From: a virus
Virus record (IMG/VR): IMGVR_UViG_3300002460_000103
Span: 1-35,117 of that record
Length of the DNA: 35,117 nucleotides
Strand: one strand, 5' to 3'
In this document: piece after piece, positions 20,648 to 28,503 of the stretch
Layout of the letters: the number at the start of each line of letters is the position of its first letter
How positions within the stretch are numbered: position 1 is the first letter of the stretch
Program-made: the position numbers and the translations under genes
Notes under the pieces: generated by a model
What the model was told of the DNA's origin: nothing
Databases searched by the model: none
The model's input: the letters and a program-made list of their open reading frames with translations, nothing else

Positions 20648-21343
20648 ATGCGCAAGCCAGACGAAACGATAATCGAATATGTCCGCCGCGCTGTCTCGTG
20701 GCTTGACCAGAACAGCGAAACGATGCTCGACGCTCTGCCGACCGTCGAAAGCGCATTCGAGCTTTTCGACCTGATCAGCGACACCTACGACACCAGCACC
20801 ATCAACGAAATGTACGAACTGATCGCGGATGAAGGCGATGATCCGACGCCGCTCATCGCGTTCATCAACAAGTACCCGGCCGTGAAAGCGGTCTGGGCGA
20901 TGCCGGCGAAGGCCAACACGGGGAAGGACGGGGGAGCGAAATTCACGCCGGGACCATACCGGAGAAGCACCGGCAACTTCGGCAACATGATCGAGGCTGA
21001 TAGCGGGAAGCGAGATTACGATCTGGATACGGGTTGGCGTCCGATAGCCACCTTTCAGGCTTGTACGAATAAACGGCTCGCGGCCGAGGAAGATGAGAAT
21101 CAAGAGGCGAACGGTGCGCTCTTCATCGCCGCGCCGGACGGATTTGCGGTTGCGGTCGCAGCCTACCGCTCCTTTCTTGCCCTGCCGCTTGGCAATGTCG
21201 TTCGCGCGATAAACCAACCGCTAATGGCAGCGCTTCGCGACTACATCGCCAAGGCGACCGGCGCGACCGCCGAAGAAGTGCAGACCTTATACGAGAACGA
21301 ACCGTCTGCCCTTCTTGCTCAAGCCGAAAGGTCCAAGCCATGA
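20648..21343 (+). CDS. First early rightward gene, 'TPGP' domain protein
   Basis: 231 residues from ATG 20648, with CCGGAGGCGACGGAA upstream. The N-terminal ~95 residues are helical and acidic (IIEYVRRAVSWLDQNSETML). Residues ~100-180 carry KFTPGPYRRSTGNFGNMIEA and ANGALFIAAPDGFAVAVAAY, a module repeated in many phage proteins that open 'TPGPW'. The C-terminus includes LRDYIAKATGATAEEVQTLY. The module's function is unknown to me. It leads the rightward early operon and is likely repressor-controlled. Confidence 0.6.
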   Translation: MRKPDETIIEYVRRAVSWLDQNSETMLDALPTVESAFELFDLISDTYDTSTINEMYELIADEGDDPTPLIAFINKYPAVKAVWAMPAKANTGKDGGAKFTPGPYRRSTGNFGNMIEADSGKRDYDLDTGWRPIATFQACTNKRLAAEEDENQEANGALFIAAPDGFAVAVAAYRSFLALPLGNVVRAINQPLMAALRDYIAKATGATAEEVQTLYENEPSALLAQAERSKP

Positions 21344-21696
21344 GCGCCCCGCTGTCCCCGCCGGCCGACCTGAACCGCACAACGTTGAAAGCCCTCAAAG
21401 GCTCCATCGCGAAGTGGAAGCGCATCGTCGCTGGCACGGGCGCTGACAGTGGCGGCGACAATTGCCCGCTGTGCAAGATTTTTCTCTACGCCAGCTGTGC
21501 TGGGTGCCCGGTTAGTGACCGTACTGGATACGCAGGCTGCGAGGGCTCCCCCTACGATAGATGGCGCGACCTAATCTTTTGGCCTGCCCCGTTCAAAGCA
21601 AAGACGAAGATGCAGATCGCAGCCGCCGAGGCTGAACTGCGTTTTCTGCAATCGCTTCTGCCGAAGCCCGCCGCGAAGAAGGCGACGCGCAAATGA
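21340..21696 (+). CDS. Small cysteine-rich phage protein
   Basis: 118 residues starting MSAPLSPPADLNRTTLKALK. A basic helix (KGSIAKWKRIVAGTG) precedes five cysteines: NCPLCKIFLYASCAGCPVSD then GYAGCEGSPY. Small phage proteins with this CxxC...CxGCPV...C..(S/T)PY pattern are known to me; zinc or iron binding is likely. A Lys/Ala-rich tail ends AAKKATRK. The start overlaps the upstream stop by 4 bases. No catalytic function assigned. Confidence 0.65.
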   Translation: MSAPLSPPADLNRTTLKALKGSIAKWKRIVAGTGADSGGDNCPLCKIFLYASCAGCPVSDRTGYAGCEGSPYDRWRDLIFWPAPFKAKTKMQIAAAEAELRFLQSLLPKPAAKKATRK

Positions 21697-22070
21697 CCGT
21701 CCTCCCGATCTGCCGCATCCCGTCAGAGCCGCCGGCCCATGATCCCCGGTTCATTGAATACTTCGGCGCGATTGAGCCGTCACGTCCGCTGTCCGCCGGG
21801 CAGTGCCTCAATGACGCGCTTCAGGACTACCGCTGGCGGCGCTCAGTGCAGATGTCCGCCAGCCCGTGGCGCATCAACGCCGCGATCACCGGGTGCACCC
21901 ATTGGTTCGAAGACGTGGATATCGTCCCCGAACTGGAAGCTTGGGCAGAAGCCGCGCTGGATCATGCCGACTGGTTCAACCCGATGCAGGTTGCCGAGTT
22001 TGAAGCTGCACTGACCGCGCTGGGCGATGTGCGCCAGCAGCGGCGACTGGATAGCGACTACGCACCGTAG
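21693..22070 (+). CDS. Hypothetical early protein
   Basis: 125 residues starting MTVLPICRIPSEPPAHDPRF. It has EYFGAIEPSRPLSAGQCLND and a C-terminal helical pair (LEAWAEAALDHADWFNPMQV, FEAALTALGDVRQQRRLDSD). Coupled upstream by ATGA. No family recognised. Confidence 0.55.
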   Translation: MTVLPICRIPSEPPAHDPRFIEYFGAIEPSRPLSAGQCLNDALQDYRWRRSVQMSASPWRINAAITGCTHWFEDVDIVPELEAWAEAALDHADWFNPMQVAEFEAALTALGDVRQQRRLDSDYAP

Positions 22071-22083
22071 GGGAGGGGAAAGC

Positions 22084-22341
22084 ATGAACGCGATCACCGA
22101 AAACGGGAACCGGATTCTGCGGACTGGCAAGCACGCCATGAAACTCACCCCACAGTCCCCCACCTATCTCCTATTCGCATCGTCGGCGAAGCACGCGATG
22201 GATGCCAGCATATCCTATCGGCGCATTCTGAAGAATTTCCCGAGGGCATTGGATCGCGAACGTTACGAGGCGGAAGCCCGGCGCTGGCGCGATGCCGCGT
22301 GGGCGAGTCTACAAGAGGCAAGGGACCACAGACATGGGTAA
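22084..22341 (+). CDS. Small basic early protein
   Basis: 85 residues from ATG 22084, with GGGGAGGGGAAAGC upstream, a strong ribosome binding site that excludes longer starts. It begins MNAITENGNRILRTGKHAMK and is rich in Arg and His, with a helical C-terminal half (RALDRERYEAEARRWRDAAW). It overlaps the start of the ERF gene. Its place just before the recombination genes suggests an associated role, unproven. Confidence 0.55.
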   Translation: MNAITENGNRILRTGKHAMKLTPQSPTYLLFASSAKHAMDASISYRRILKNFPRALDRERYEAEARRWRDAAWASLQEARDHRHG

Positions 22342-23062
22342 CGCAACGCAGGAACTGATCACGCGCGAGGCCACCGTACTAACGCCGATGGACATGCTCG
22401 ACCGCGCGGTTTCCGCAAACGCCAGTGTTGAAACGATGACGCAACTCATGGCGTTGCAGGAGCGCTGGGAGAAGAACCAGGCTCGCCGCGCCTTCGACGA
22501 AGCTATGGCGGCGGCGAAGGCAGAAATACCCGTCATCGCCAAGAACCGCGCGGTCGATTTCACTTCGGCCAAGGGCCGCACCAACTACCGCCACGAAGAC
22601 CTTGCCGAGATCGCCCGCACCGTCGATCCCATTCTGGGGAAGCACGGCCTCTCGTATCGCTTCCGCACATCGTCGGCACCGAGCGAGCCGGTCAGCGTGA
22701 CGTGCGTCATTTCACATCGCGCCGGACATTCTGAGGAAAACACCCTCACCGCCGGCCGTGACGAGTCCGGCAACAAGAACAGCATTCAGGCGATTGGCTC
22801 GACGATCACCTACCTCCAGCGCTATTCGCTCAAGGCGGCCCTCGGCCTGTCCGCCTCGACGGATGATGACGCAAAGCACGCCGACGTGGGCGAGGCTGTA
22901 AGCGAGAAGCAAGTTACCGAGCTTCAGCGCCTCATCATGGACGTTGACGCCGACCTTCCGAAGTTCCTCGCCTACATGAAAGTCCAGAGCCTCGGCGAGT
23001 TGCCTGCGTCTCGGTTCAAGGATGCTGTTGCTGCGCTTGAAGTCAAGCGGGTGAAGAAATGA
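22334..23062 (+). CDS. erf: ERF-family single-strand annealing recombinase
   Basis: 242 residues from ATG 22334. ERF proteins form rings that anneal complementary single strands. The N-terminal domain carries FDEAMAAAKAEIPVIAKNRA, then GRTNYRHEDLAEIARTVDPI, KHGLSYRFRT, CVISHRAGHSEENTL and QAIGSTITYLQRYSLKAALG. These are the core ERF motifs, including the conserved YRHEDL and TYxxRYxL segments. A C-terminal VSEKQVTELQRLIMDVDADL tail is common in alphaproteobacterial versions. It is coupled to the exonuclease gene next, forming a phage Red-like pair for recombination and circularisation. Confidence 0.88.
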   Translation: MGNATQELITREATVLTPMDMLDRAVSANASVETMTQLMALQERWEKNQARRAFDEAMAAAKAEIPVIAKNRAVDFTSAKGRTNYRHEDLAEIARTVDPILGKHGLSYRFRTSSAPSEPVSVTCVISHRAGHSEENTLTAGRDESGNKNSIQAIGSTITYLQRYSLKAALGLSASTDDDAKHADVGEAVSEKQVTELQRLIMDVDADLPKFLAYMKVQSLGELPASRFKDAVAALEVKRVKK

Positions 23063-23718
23063 CCGCCGCTCAGGGCACGCCGGAATGGTTTGAGGAGAGG
23101 CTGGGGCGCGTCACGGCGTCGAAGGTCGCCGATGTCGTCGCCAAGACGAAAAGCGGCTGGGGAGCCTCCCGCGCCAACTACATGGCCCAGATTATCGCTG
23201 AGCGGCTGACAGGCGTTCCGGCAGACAGCTACACGAACGCCGCGATGCAGTGGGGAACTGACATGGAGCCTGAGGCGCGCGTCGCCTATGAGTTCCGGCA
23301 GAACGCCACCGTCATTGAGACGGGCTTCGTCCTGCACCCGCGCATCGGTATGACGGGCGCCAGCCCGGACGGTCTGATCGGCGATGACGGCCTGATCGAG
23401 ATCAAGTGTCCGTCAACCGCCACCCACATTGAAACGCTTCTCGGCGAGCAGATCGCCGGCAAGTACGTCACGCAGATGATGTGGCAAATGGCCTGCACAG
23501 ACCGTCAGTGGTGCGACTTCGTTTCCTACGATCCCCGGATGCCGGAGTCCTCGCGCCTGTTTGCGAAGCGCGTGCCGCGCGATGCCGAGATGATCGCCGA
23601 TCTGGAAAAGGAAGTCGTGATCTTCCTCGCCGAGACGGACGCGAAAATACGGGCGCTGGAGCAACGCTATTCGCCGCTCAAGGCGATGCTTGAGCAATCG
23701 GTTTTGATGGCGGGCTAG
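23059..23718 (+). CDS. YqaJ-type recombination exonuclease
   Basis: 219 residues. It resembles lambda exonuclease/YqaJ nucleases, which resect 5' ends to give ssDNA for the annealing partner. Motifs are WFEERLGRVTASKVADV (10-26), WGTDMEPEARVAYEF with Glu70, GMTGASPDGLIGDDGLIEIK with Asp104, Glu114 and Lys116 (the PD-(D/E)XK centre), and a later QMMWQMACTDRQWCDFVSYD typical of YqaJ. The length fits the family. It overlaps ERF by 4 bases, and the two probably act together. The catalytic set is complete. Confidence 0.88.
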   Translation: MTAAQGTPEWFEERLGRVTASKVADVVAKTKSGWGASRANYMAQIIAERLTGVPADSYTNAAMQWGTDMEPEARVAYEFRQNATVIETGFVLHPRIGMTGASPDGLIGDDGLIEIKCPSTATHIETLLGEQIAGKYVTQMMWQMACTDRQWCDFVSYDPRMPESSRLFAKRVPRDAEMIADLEKEVVIFLAETDAKIRALEQRYSPLKAMLEQSVLMAG

Positions 23719-24234
23719 ATGACCGACACGCCCCTTCTATTCCGCTGGAGTGGCGACACGATGGAGCCGCTTGGGCGTCACCACGAGCGCTGCAACGAAC
23801 TATTCGTCGTCGGTGAAATCTACCGCATGAACGCGGTCGAGGAGCGATCGCTTGCCAGCCACAATCATTTCTTCGCCGCCCTTCACGATGCCTGGCTGAA
23901 TCTCCCCGACGAAAAGGCGATGGGCTTCCCGACCGCAGAGGCGCTGCGCAAGCACGCGCTGATCATGACCGGCCATCGTGACGAGCGGAAATTCTCCGCG
24001 TCGTCCCCCGCCGAGGCACGGAAGATCGCCGCCTTCCTGAAACCCCGAGACGAGTACGCCATCATTTCGGTTGCCGGAAATGTCGTTCTCGAATGGACGG
24101 CCAAGAGCCAGTCACGAAAGGCGATGGGCGGGCCGACGTTCCAGAAATCCAAAGATGACGTTCTCGACTTCGTGGCTGGCCTGATCGACGTGCCGCGCGA
24201 GACGCTATCGGCCGAAGCCGGGAGGGCCGCATGA
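23719..24234 (+). CDS. Conserved phage protein next to the recombination genes
   Basis: 171 residues directly after the exonuclease stop. The segments ERCNELFVVGEIYRMNAVEE, RSLASHNHFFAALHDAWLNL and ARKIAAFLKPRDEYAIISVA with QSRKAMGGPTFQKSKDDVLD match a family frequent beside recombination cassettes in alphaproteobacterial phages. I do not know its biochemical role; a NinB-like recombination accessory has been a loose comparison but I see no proof. It overlaps the HNH gene by 4 bases. Confidence 0.6.
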   Translation: MTDTPLLFRWSGDTMEPLGRHHERCNELFVVGEIYRMNAVEERSLASHNHFFAALHDAWLNLPDEKAMGFPTAEALRKHALIMTGHRDERKFSASSPAEARKIAAFLKPRDEYAIISVAGNVVLEWTAKSQSRKAMGGPTFQKSKDDVLDFVAGLIDVPRETLSAEAGRAA

Positions 24235-24620
24235 CCGACCGCATATTCATCCCACCGACCCCGCGCCGGAAAATGACAAAGGCGCGGTCGGCCCGGATAT
24301 TCCTATCCCGCAATGGCCGCTGCTGGCGCTGCACAAACCAGATACGCGACGGCGAAGCCTACACGATAGAGCATCCTGACCCGCTCAATCTCGGGGGCTC
24401 AGACGACGACGCGGACCTGTGGCCCGTGCATGTCAAATGCGGGATCAAGAAAACCCGCGAGGACGTAAAGCTGATCGCCGCCCGCAACCGTTCCGTCACC
24501 CGTGGCCTCGTCCGTCCAAAGCGCAGCTGGGGAAACCCGAACCTGAAACGGACAGTGGCCGGCGGCGTTGTGGACAGAAGGACCGGAGAGCCGGTCGGGA
24601 GTCGCAGGGTGCTAACGTGA
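24231..24620 (+). CDS. HNH nuclease of the recombination module
   Basis: 129 residues. The motif region has CWRCTNQIRDG (zinc-type CxxC), AYTIEHPDPLNLGGSDDDAD with the catalytic His of 'IEH', and LWPVHVKCGIKKTREDVKLI, giving the final His/Lys pair. This is the short phage HNH family found in recombination or replication clusters. It differs from the intein HNH and the HNH-AP2 gene in architecture. It is probably a nuclease acting with ERF and YqaJ rather than a homing enzyme, but homing cannot be excluded. Coupled on both sides. Confidence 0.78.
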   Translation: MTDRIFIPPTPRRKMTKARSARIFLSRNGRCWRCTNQIRDGEAYTIEHPDPLNLGGSDDDADLWPVHVKCGIKKTREDVKLIAARNRSVTRGLVRPKRSWGNPNLKRTVAGGVVDRRTGEPVGSRRVLT

Positions 24621-24634
24621 CGGAGACACGAAAA

Positions 24635-24805
24635 ATGGCCGCGGTCGAAACACTGATACTTCGAGTTGATGAACTTACTCGGGCCGTTCGCGCCTTAGAG
24701 ACAAAGTTGGCGCAACAGTTCTCTGCCGTTCCAGTAGGCACGAACGCACCACCACTACCGTCATGGAGAGCCGAAATGCCCTCATATGGTCCGTGGGGCG
24801 GCTGA
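24635..24805 (+). CDS. Short coiled-coil protein
   Basis: 56 residues from ATG 24635, with GGAG upstream; GTG 24617 overlapping the previous stop would add 6 residues. The middle is one coiled coil (LILRVDELTRAVRALETKLA) with a Pro-rich tail PPLPSWRAEMPSYGPWGG. No family recognised. Confidence 0.5.
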   Translation: MAAVETLILRVDELTRAVRALETKLAQQFSAVPVGTNAPPLPSWRAEMPSYGPWGG

Positions 24806-24806
24806 C

Positions 24807-25148
24807 GTGACCCCCATGATCGACGAGAAGCGAATCGAAGCAGCGGCCGTCGCGCTGTTCAACGCGAATATTTGGCATGGGTACGACGCCGAGACGAAGG
24901 CCAGGGAATGGCAACGCGACGCCGGCAGGTATCGGAGCCACGCCCGCGCCGCCCTCGCGGTGGCCGATGCCGTGGTGGGGGAGGCGCATTGGCTGGCGCC
25001 GAACCAATTGGGGGCAGACATCCTCTGGGAATGCGAGAGCATTCCCTATTCACACGGAACCGTCCGTAACTCATCGAAGGCATTGCAGGCGATTTGGGCT
25101 GCGATCCGCACCGCCTATCTCTCCCGCCAGCCCGGAGACGAAACATGA
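24807..25148 (+). CDS. Hypothetical early protein
   Basis: 113 residues from GTG 24807, with GGGGCGG upstream; ATG 24816 is an alternative. The protein (MIDEKRIEAAAVALFNANIW, then TKAREWQRDAGRYRSHARAA) is helical. Phage proteins with 'IEAAAxALF...W...YR..ARAAL' openings are common and unassigned. It is coupled to the next gene by ATGA. Confidence 0.55.
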   Translation: MTPMIDEKRIEAAAVALFNANIWHGYDAETKAREWQRDAGRYRSHARAALAVADAVVGEAHWLAPNQLGADILWECESIPYSHGTVRNSSKALQAIWAAIRTAYLSRQPGDET

Positions 25149-25594
25149 ACACAACCGACGAACTTGACCGTCTTGAGGAACAAGCGGTCACACACGCTGG
25201 CGAAATGATCGAAGCACAACGGCAGATCAATGCCGAACGCCTCCGCGCCTACGCCCTACACAAACTCGCCAAGACACTCGGCAACGCGCTCATGGACTTC
25301 ACGCCGGGCGGCTCGGAGTATTTCATCCAAGTTGGCGATGACTACTACGCCGATGCAGCAGCTTGCTCGCGTGTCATTCGCGAGAAGCTGGACAAAATCG
25401 CACAGTTCGCGGGCGAGCGGAATGACGAGCGCCGCCGCGCCGAGACGGCGGAAACGAAACTGTCGGATGCGCGGAGGCTGCCGTGCCATCGCCGAAGGTT
25501 ACGAAATCAACGTGCTTGGCGACGATCAGCATATTCGAGTACGCAATCCAGATTTTCAGCCCGACGATGGCTCGAATCCGTGGCTGCTAATTGA
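25145..25594 (+). CDS. Coiled-coil early protein with suspect C-terminus
   Basis: 149 residues from ATG 25145. The first ~105 residues look natural: DELDRLEEQAVTHAGEMIEA, KTLGNALMDFTPGGSEYFIQ, ADAAACSRVIREKLDKIAQF, then a coiled coil ERRRAETAETKLSD. After about residue 107 the sequence turns Arg/Ser-rich (RRRLRNQRAWRRSAYSSTQS), while a protein-like frame resumes one base on in the next gene. A frameshift that split one ancestral gene is likely; two overlapping genes is the alternative. Confidence 0.5.
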   Translation: MNTTDELDRLEEQAVTHAGEMIEAQRQINAERLRAYALHKLAKTLGNALMDFTPGGSEYFIQVGDDYYADAAACSRVIREKLDKIAQFAGERNDERRRAETAETKLSDARRLPCHRRRLRNQRAWRRSAYSSTQSRFSARRWLESVAAN

Positions 25595-25868
25595 TGCTCG
25601 TGCCCTGGCCGCCCCATCCACTCCGCTCCCGGAGACGGGGGACGTGAAGGCTGTTCCTCCTGATGGAATCCCCATTGCAGACGAAATAACCAAGTTGGTC
25701 GAGCGTCTTCACATCTGGGCACGGGCCGGCGGTGCGGCATGGACGTGGCCCATTATGGAAGAAGGGCACCATCAAATAGGTGGCGACTGCTACTTAGCGG
25801 CGCTTTTCCTAACGCGACTGCGCAACGAATTCATGCCGGCCGAGGCCGGGAAGGAGAAAACGGAATGA
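25467..25868 (+). CDS. Second half of a split early protein, or separate gene
   Basis: 133 residues from ATG 25467, which lies in the +1 frame inside the previous gene with only a weak upstream signal. The sequence RAIAEGYEINVLGDDQHIRV with NPDFQPDDGSNPWLLIDARA and later VERLHIWARAGGAAWTWPIM is protein-like throughout. A helix in its predecessor would lead naturally into RAIAEGYE. This suggests the two were one protein of about 240 residues. Function unknown. Confidence 0.5.
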   Translation: MRGGCRAIAEGYEINVLGDDQHIRVRNPDFQPDDGSNPWLLIDARALAAPSTPLPETGDVKAVPPDGIPIADEITKLVERLHIWARAGGAAWTWPIMEEGHHQIGGDCYLAALFLTRLRNEFMPAEAGKEKTE

Positions 25869-26245
25869 GCCTGATTGCTAAAGCGAAAATTGAATTGGCG
25901 CGAGCGAATTTTGGCGACAGCGGCACCGCCGCGATGATCGACATTCTCGAACGCTTCTTCGACGAGTGGGACAGTGGCGGCGCTGTTGCCTTCGCGCTGC
26001 CGACGCTCATGAAATTGATCGGCGGCAAGCCGCTTTCGCCGCTGATCGGCGACGATGACGAGTGGATCGAACACGACTATGGCGGTCCCGTCACGTACCA
26101 GAACAAACGGTGCTCCACCGTGTTTAAGGACGTGAAAGACGGTCCTGCCTACGACATCCAGAGTGGACCGCGCATCGCCATCACCTTCCCGTACATGCCG
26201 CAGGATGCACGGGTGCCACTGCCAATCCTTGAGGTTTCGACATGA
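25865..26245 (+). CDS. Hypothetical early protein
   Basis: 126 residues starting MSLIAKAKIELARANFGDSG, ATG overlapping the previous stop. An N-terminal helix is followed by LERFFDEWDSGGAVAFALPT, acidic GDDDEWIEHDYGGPVTYQNK, and a beta-rich end. It has no membrane segment and one cysteine. Not recognised. Confidence 0.55.
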   Translation: MSLIAKAKIELARANFGDSGTAAMIDILERFFDEWDSGGAVAFALPTLMKLIGGKPLSPLIGDDDEWIEHDYGGPVTYQNKRCSTVFKDVKDGPAYDIQSGPRIAITFPYMPQDARVPLPILEVST

Positions 26246-27396
26246 CCGACACCCCCGAGGCCGCCCGCGTGACGGATGAGCAAATCGCGGCGCTGGCCGG
26301 CAGCGCAATGCTGCATCATCGACTGTTGGACATACTCCCCGTTGATGAAGCTGACGCCGTAATGAAGGCAGTCCGCATCGCCGCGGCAGGGCGGAAGCTG
26401 GACGCAGAACTACAGCACAGCATGTCGCTGATCACTGAATTGACGCCGCGCGCCGAGCGCGCCGAAGCCGCCATCGCCCGTGCGCTCCCGGCTGAGATAG
26501 AGGAAGTGGTCGAGCGGCTGGACGAAAAGATCATCGGTCCCGCACTAACCGCCGGCCACATCGTTAGCGGCCTGCTCGCTGAGCGTCTTATCAACGAACG
26601 CCATGATGCCGCCGCCACGATCCGCCGCCTCGCTGCGCCGAGTGACCGCAACAGGACAGTCGCAGCGTTGAAGATAGCCAGACAGTTTACGGCTGGAACC
26701 GATGACGGTGATCGAGAATATATTTTGAACATCATCGACGCGGCGCTCGCTGCGCCTGTCCCCGCTCCCATGCCCCTACAGGACGAGGAGCGGGCAATGT
26801 GGGAACGCGAAGCAATTGAGGCTAACGAATATGCTGTTCGCCTTCGCGCAGCGTTAGTCGCGATCTCGGAACGCGGTCCCAAGGATGATCCATGTCCCAA
26901 CCCCTATGATCCTGACGGCTACCTCTCACAAGAACGAAATGTTGACGAAGCGTTTTCACGAGGCAGCGACCGAGGCGCATATTTCTCCGCGAAGATTGCT
27001 CGGGATGCGCTCAACATTCCGCCCGTCACTCTGTCCGCCGCTTCCATGCCGGAAGGGATGGAGACGCTGATCGCAAGACTGGAGGAATCGGCTGGAGAAT
27101 CTCTGTACTGGATCAGCCGGATGAAAGTTGAGCGAGGTGAAGCCGCCGCCCTGATCCGCCGCCTCTCCGCCAGCCTTGCGGCTGTGCGGGCTACCGCTCT
27201 GGAAGATGCCGCTCGCAAAGTTAGTGAGGCTGCCGATGCAGCAAACGGCCAACGCGAGAAACACATGCGACTTGGTGATGAGGTGGCGGCTGATATCGCT
27301 GCTGCTGAACGCGACACGCTTGATGATGCAGCGGAGACTATCCGTGCGCTCGCAACAGCGCCCGCCGCCTCCATCCGAGGAGCGGACCATGAGTGA
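26242..27396 (+). CDS. Large hypothetical early protein, Ala-rich
   Basis: 384 residues, coupled by ATGA upstream. It is made of several similar helical segments rich in Ala, Glu and Arg: AERAEAAIARALPAEIEEVV, GLLAERLINERHDAAATIRR, MEREAIEANEYAVRL-like and ERGEAAALIRRLSASLAAVR. Several read as 'AATIRRL' or 'DAAETIRAL' units typical of modular phage proteins assembled by duplication. No catalytic motif is seen. The C-terminal ~15 residues are Pro/Ala-rich and overlap the next gene. Confidence 0.55.
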   Translation: MTDTPEAARVTDEQIAALAGSAMLHHRLLDILPVDEADAVMKAVRIAAAGRKLDAELQHSMSLITELTPRAERAEAAIARALPAEIEEVVERLDEKIIGPALTAGHIVSGLLAERLINERHDAAATIRRLAAPSDRNRTVAALKIARQFTAGTDDGDREYILNIIDAALAAPVPAPMPLQDEERAMWEREAIEANEYAVRLRAALVAISERGPKDDPCPNPYDPDGYLSQERNVDEAFSRGSDRGAYFSAKIARDALNIPPVTLSAASMPEGMETLIARLEESAGESLYWISRMKVERGEAAALIRRLSASLAAVRATALEDAARKVSEAADAANGQREKHMRLGDEVAADIAAAERDTLDDAAETIRALATAPAASIRGADHE

Positions 27397-27721
27397 GCGG
27401 CTGACGGAGGAACGGCGGACCATTCACAATGTCGATGACCGTCGTCGTGGCTGGATTGGCTCTTGGGAAACCGAGCCACTCGACTACAACAAACTCGGTC
27501 CCGAGCATATTGGGCAGACTGTGATTTATCAAGATCACGGTCGCGCCGAAGCCGGAACAATTTCATCGTGGCGCGCCGGAATCGTGTTCGCCCGATACAG
27601 CCAAGGTGACACCGCAGCGGGCGCGAATGCTGCGGACCTCGTTCTTGGCATTCGACCTCTTGATGGGCCGGACCTCACCGCCGGCCGCGCCGCTCTCGCC
27701 AGGGAGGCGGAGCATGGCTGA
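27389..27721 (+). CDS. Hypothetical early protein
   Basis: 110 residues from ATG 27389, 8 bases before the previous stop. The sequence (MSERLTEERRTIHNVDDRRR) has a beta-rich core GQTVIYQDHGRAEAGTISSW with RAGIVFARYSQGDTAAGANA, resembling a small barrel. No recognised family. Confidence 0.55.
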   Translation: MSERLTEERRTIHNVDDRRRGWIGSWETEPLDYNKLGPEHIGQTVIYQDHGRAEAGTISSWRAGIVFARYSQGDTAAGANAADLVLGIRPLDGPDLTAGRAALAREAEHG

Positions 27722-28061
27722 CCGGGAACAACTGATCGCACTACTGGCGCGCTGCGAAGCGGCGAGCGGGCCGGATCGCGAGTTGGACACCGACATTTTA
27801 CGGGCGATCCACGCAGGCCCGCAAGATTGGAGAAATGGTGTTGCGTACTTCACCGCCAGCATCGACGCCGCCCTCGCGCTGTCGATCAAAATGGTCGGCA
27901 CGCGGAAAGCGCTAGCATTCCTGGGCACCATCGCGAGCGAGCTTCCCAACCACATCAACTCAAGCGAGATGAGCGGCGGTTTACAGTGCTTCATGCTTTG
28001 CAAGGCGCTGATGGTCAACGTCCTCCGCGCCCTCATCGCCCAAGACCCGGAGCACACATGA
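27714..28061 (+). CDS. Hypothetical helical early protein
   Basis: 115 residues starting MADREQLIALLARCEAASGP, overlapping its neighbours by 8 and 4 bases. It contains IHAGPQDWRNGVAYFTASID and an Ala-rich helical C-terminus. 'LLxRCExAxGPDRELD' openings occur in many phage proteins of unknown role, with the motif PYTASIDAAL here as YFTASIDAAL. Confidence 0.6.
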   Translation: MADREQLIALLARCEAASGPDRELDTDILRAIHAGPQDWRNGVAYFTASIDAALALSIKMVGTRKALAFLGTIASELPNHINSSEMSGGLQCFMLCKALMVNVLRALIAQDPEHT

Positions 28062-28240
28062 CCGGGTTCCAAGCCATTCTCCGCACGGCGCTCGTCTTCG
28101 GCGCGCTCGCTGCCGTCGTCCTCGGCCTGGTCTTCGTGGCGCTCGGCCTGTGGGGAATTGTCGGAGTCACGGTAGCTGCTCTTGTCTGGGCGGCATGGGA
28201 GCCGCCGGCACGTAGCCACCGGCAGCAGAGGAGAGGGTGA
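28058..28240 (+). CDS. Small two-transmembrane protein
   Basis: 60 residues, MTGFQAILRTALVFGALAAV. Hydrophobic segments at about 8-27 and 30-47 (VLGLVFVALG, GIVGVTVAALVWAAW) form a hairpin, and the C-terminus is basic (RSHRQQRRG). Coupled on both sides. Its place in the early operon suggests an exclusion or host-interaction membrane peptide, which is a guess. Confidence 0.6.
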   Translation: MTGFQAILRTALVFGALAAVVLGLVFVALGLWGIVGVTVAALVWAAWEPPARSHRQQRRG

Positions 28241-28503
28241 TGACGGACAAACGGAATGCGACCGCATCGCCCACGAAGCGGGGCAAGACGAAGAAGGCAA
28301 CTGATCATGAACGCGGCTTCGCCAGTGGCGTAGCGGTGGCCTGCGGCATCGCTTACGGCACTTTCGGGAGTGAGGTTGCGGTCGAGGAAATCTTGCGTGC
28401 TTGTGGCCTCGAAACGCGCGCGAAGATGAGGGCGCTCGGCGTGGACGACTACGACTTGGACATCCTCAAGCCGCTACTCGCCCAAATCAACAGGAGGTGG
28501 TGA
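28240..28503 (+). CDS. Hypothetical early protein
   Basis: 87 residues from ATG 28240 (GTG 28237 adds one). A basic N-terminus (KRGKTKKATDHERGFASGVA) precedes a helical AYGTFGSEVAVEEILRACGL region. The C-terminus LDILKPLLAQINRRW overlaps the next start. Not recognised. Confidence 0.55.
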   Translation: MTDKRNATASPTKRGKTKKATDHERGFASGVAVACGIAYGTFGSEVAVEEILRACGLETRAKMRALGVDDYDLDILKPLLAQINRRW

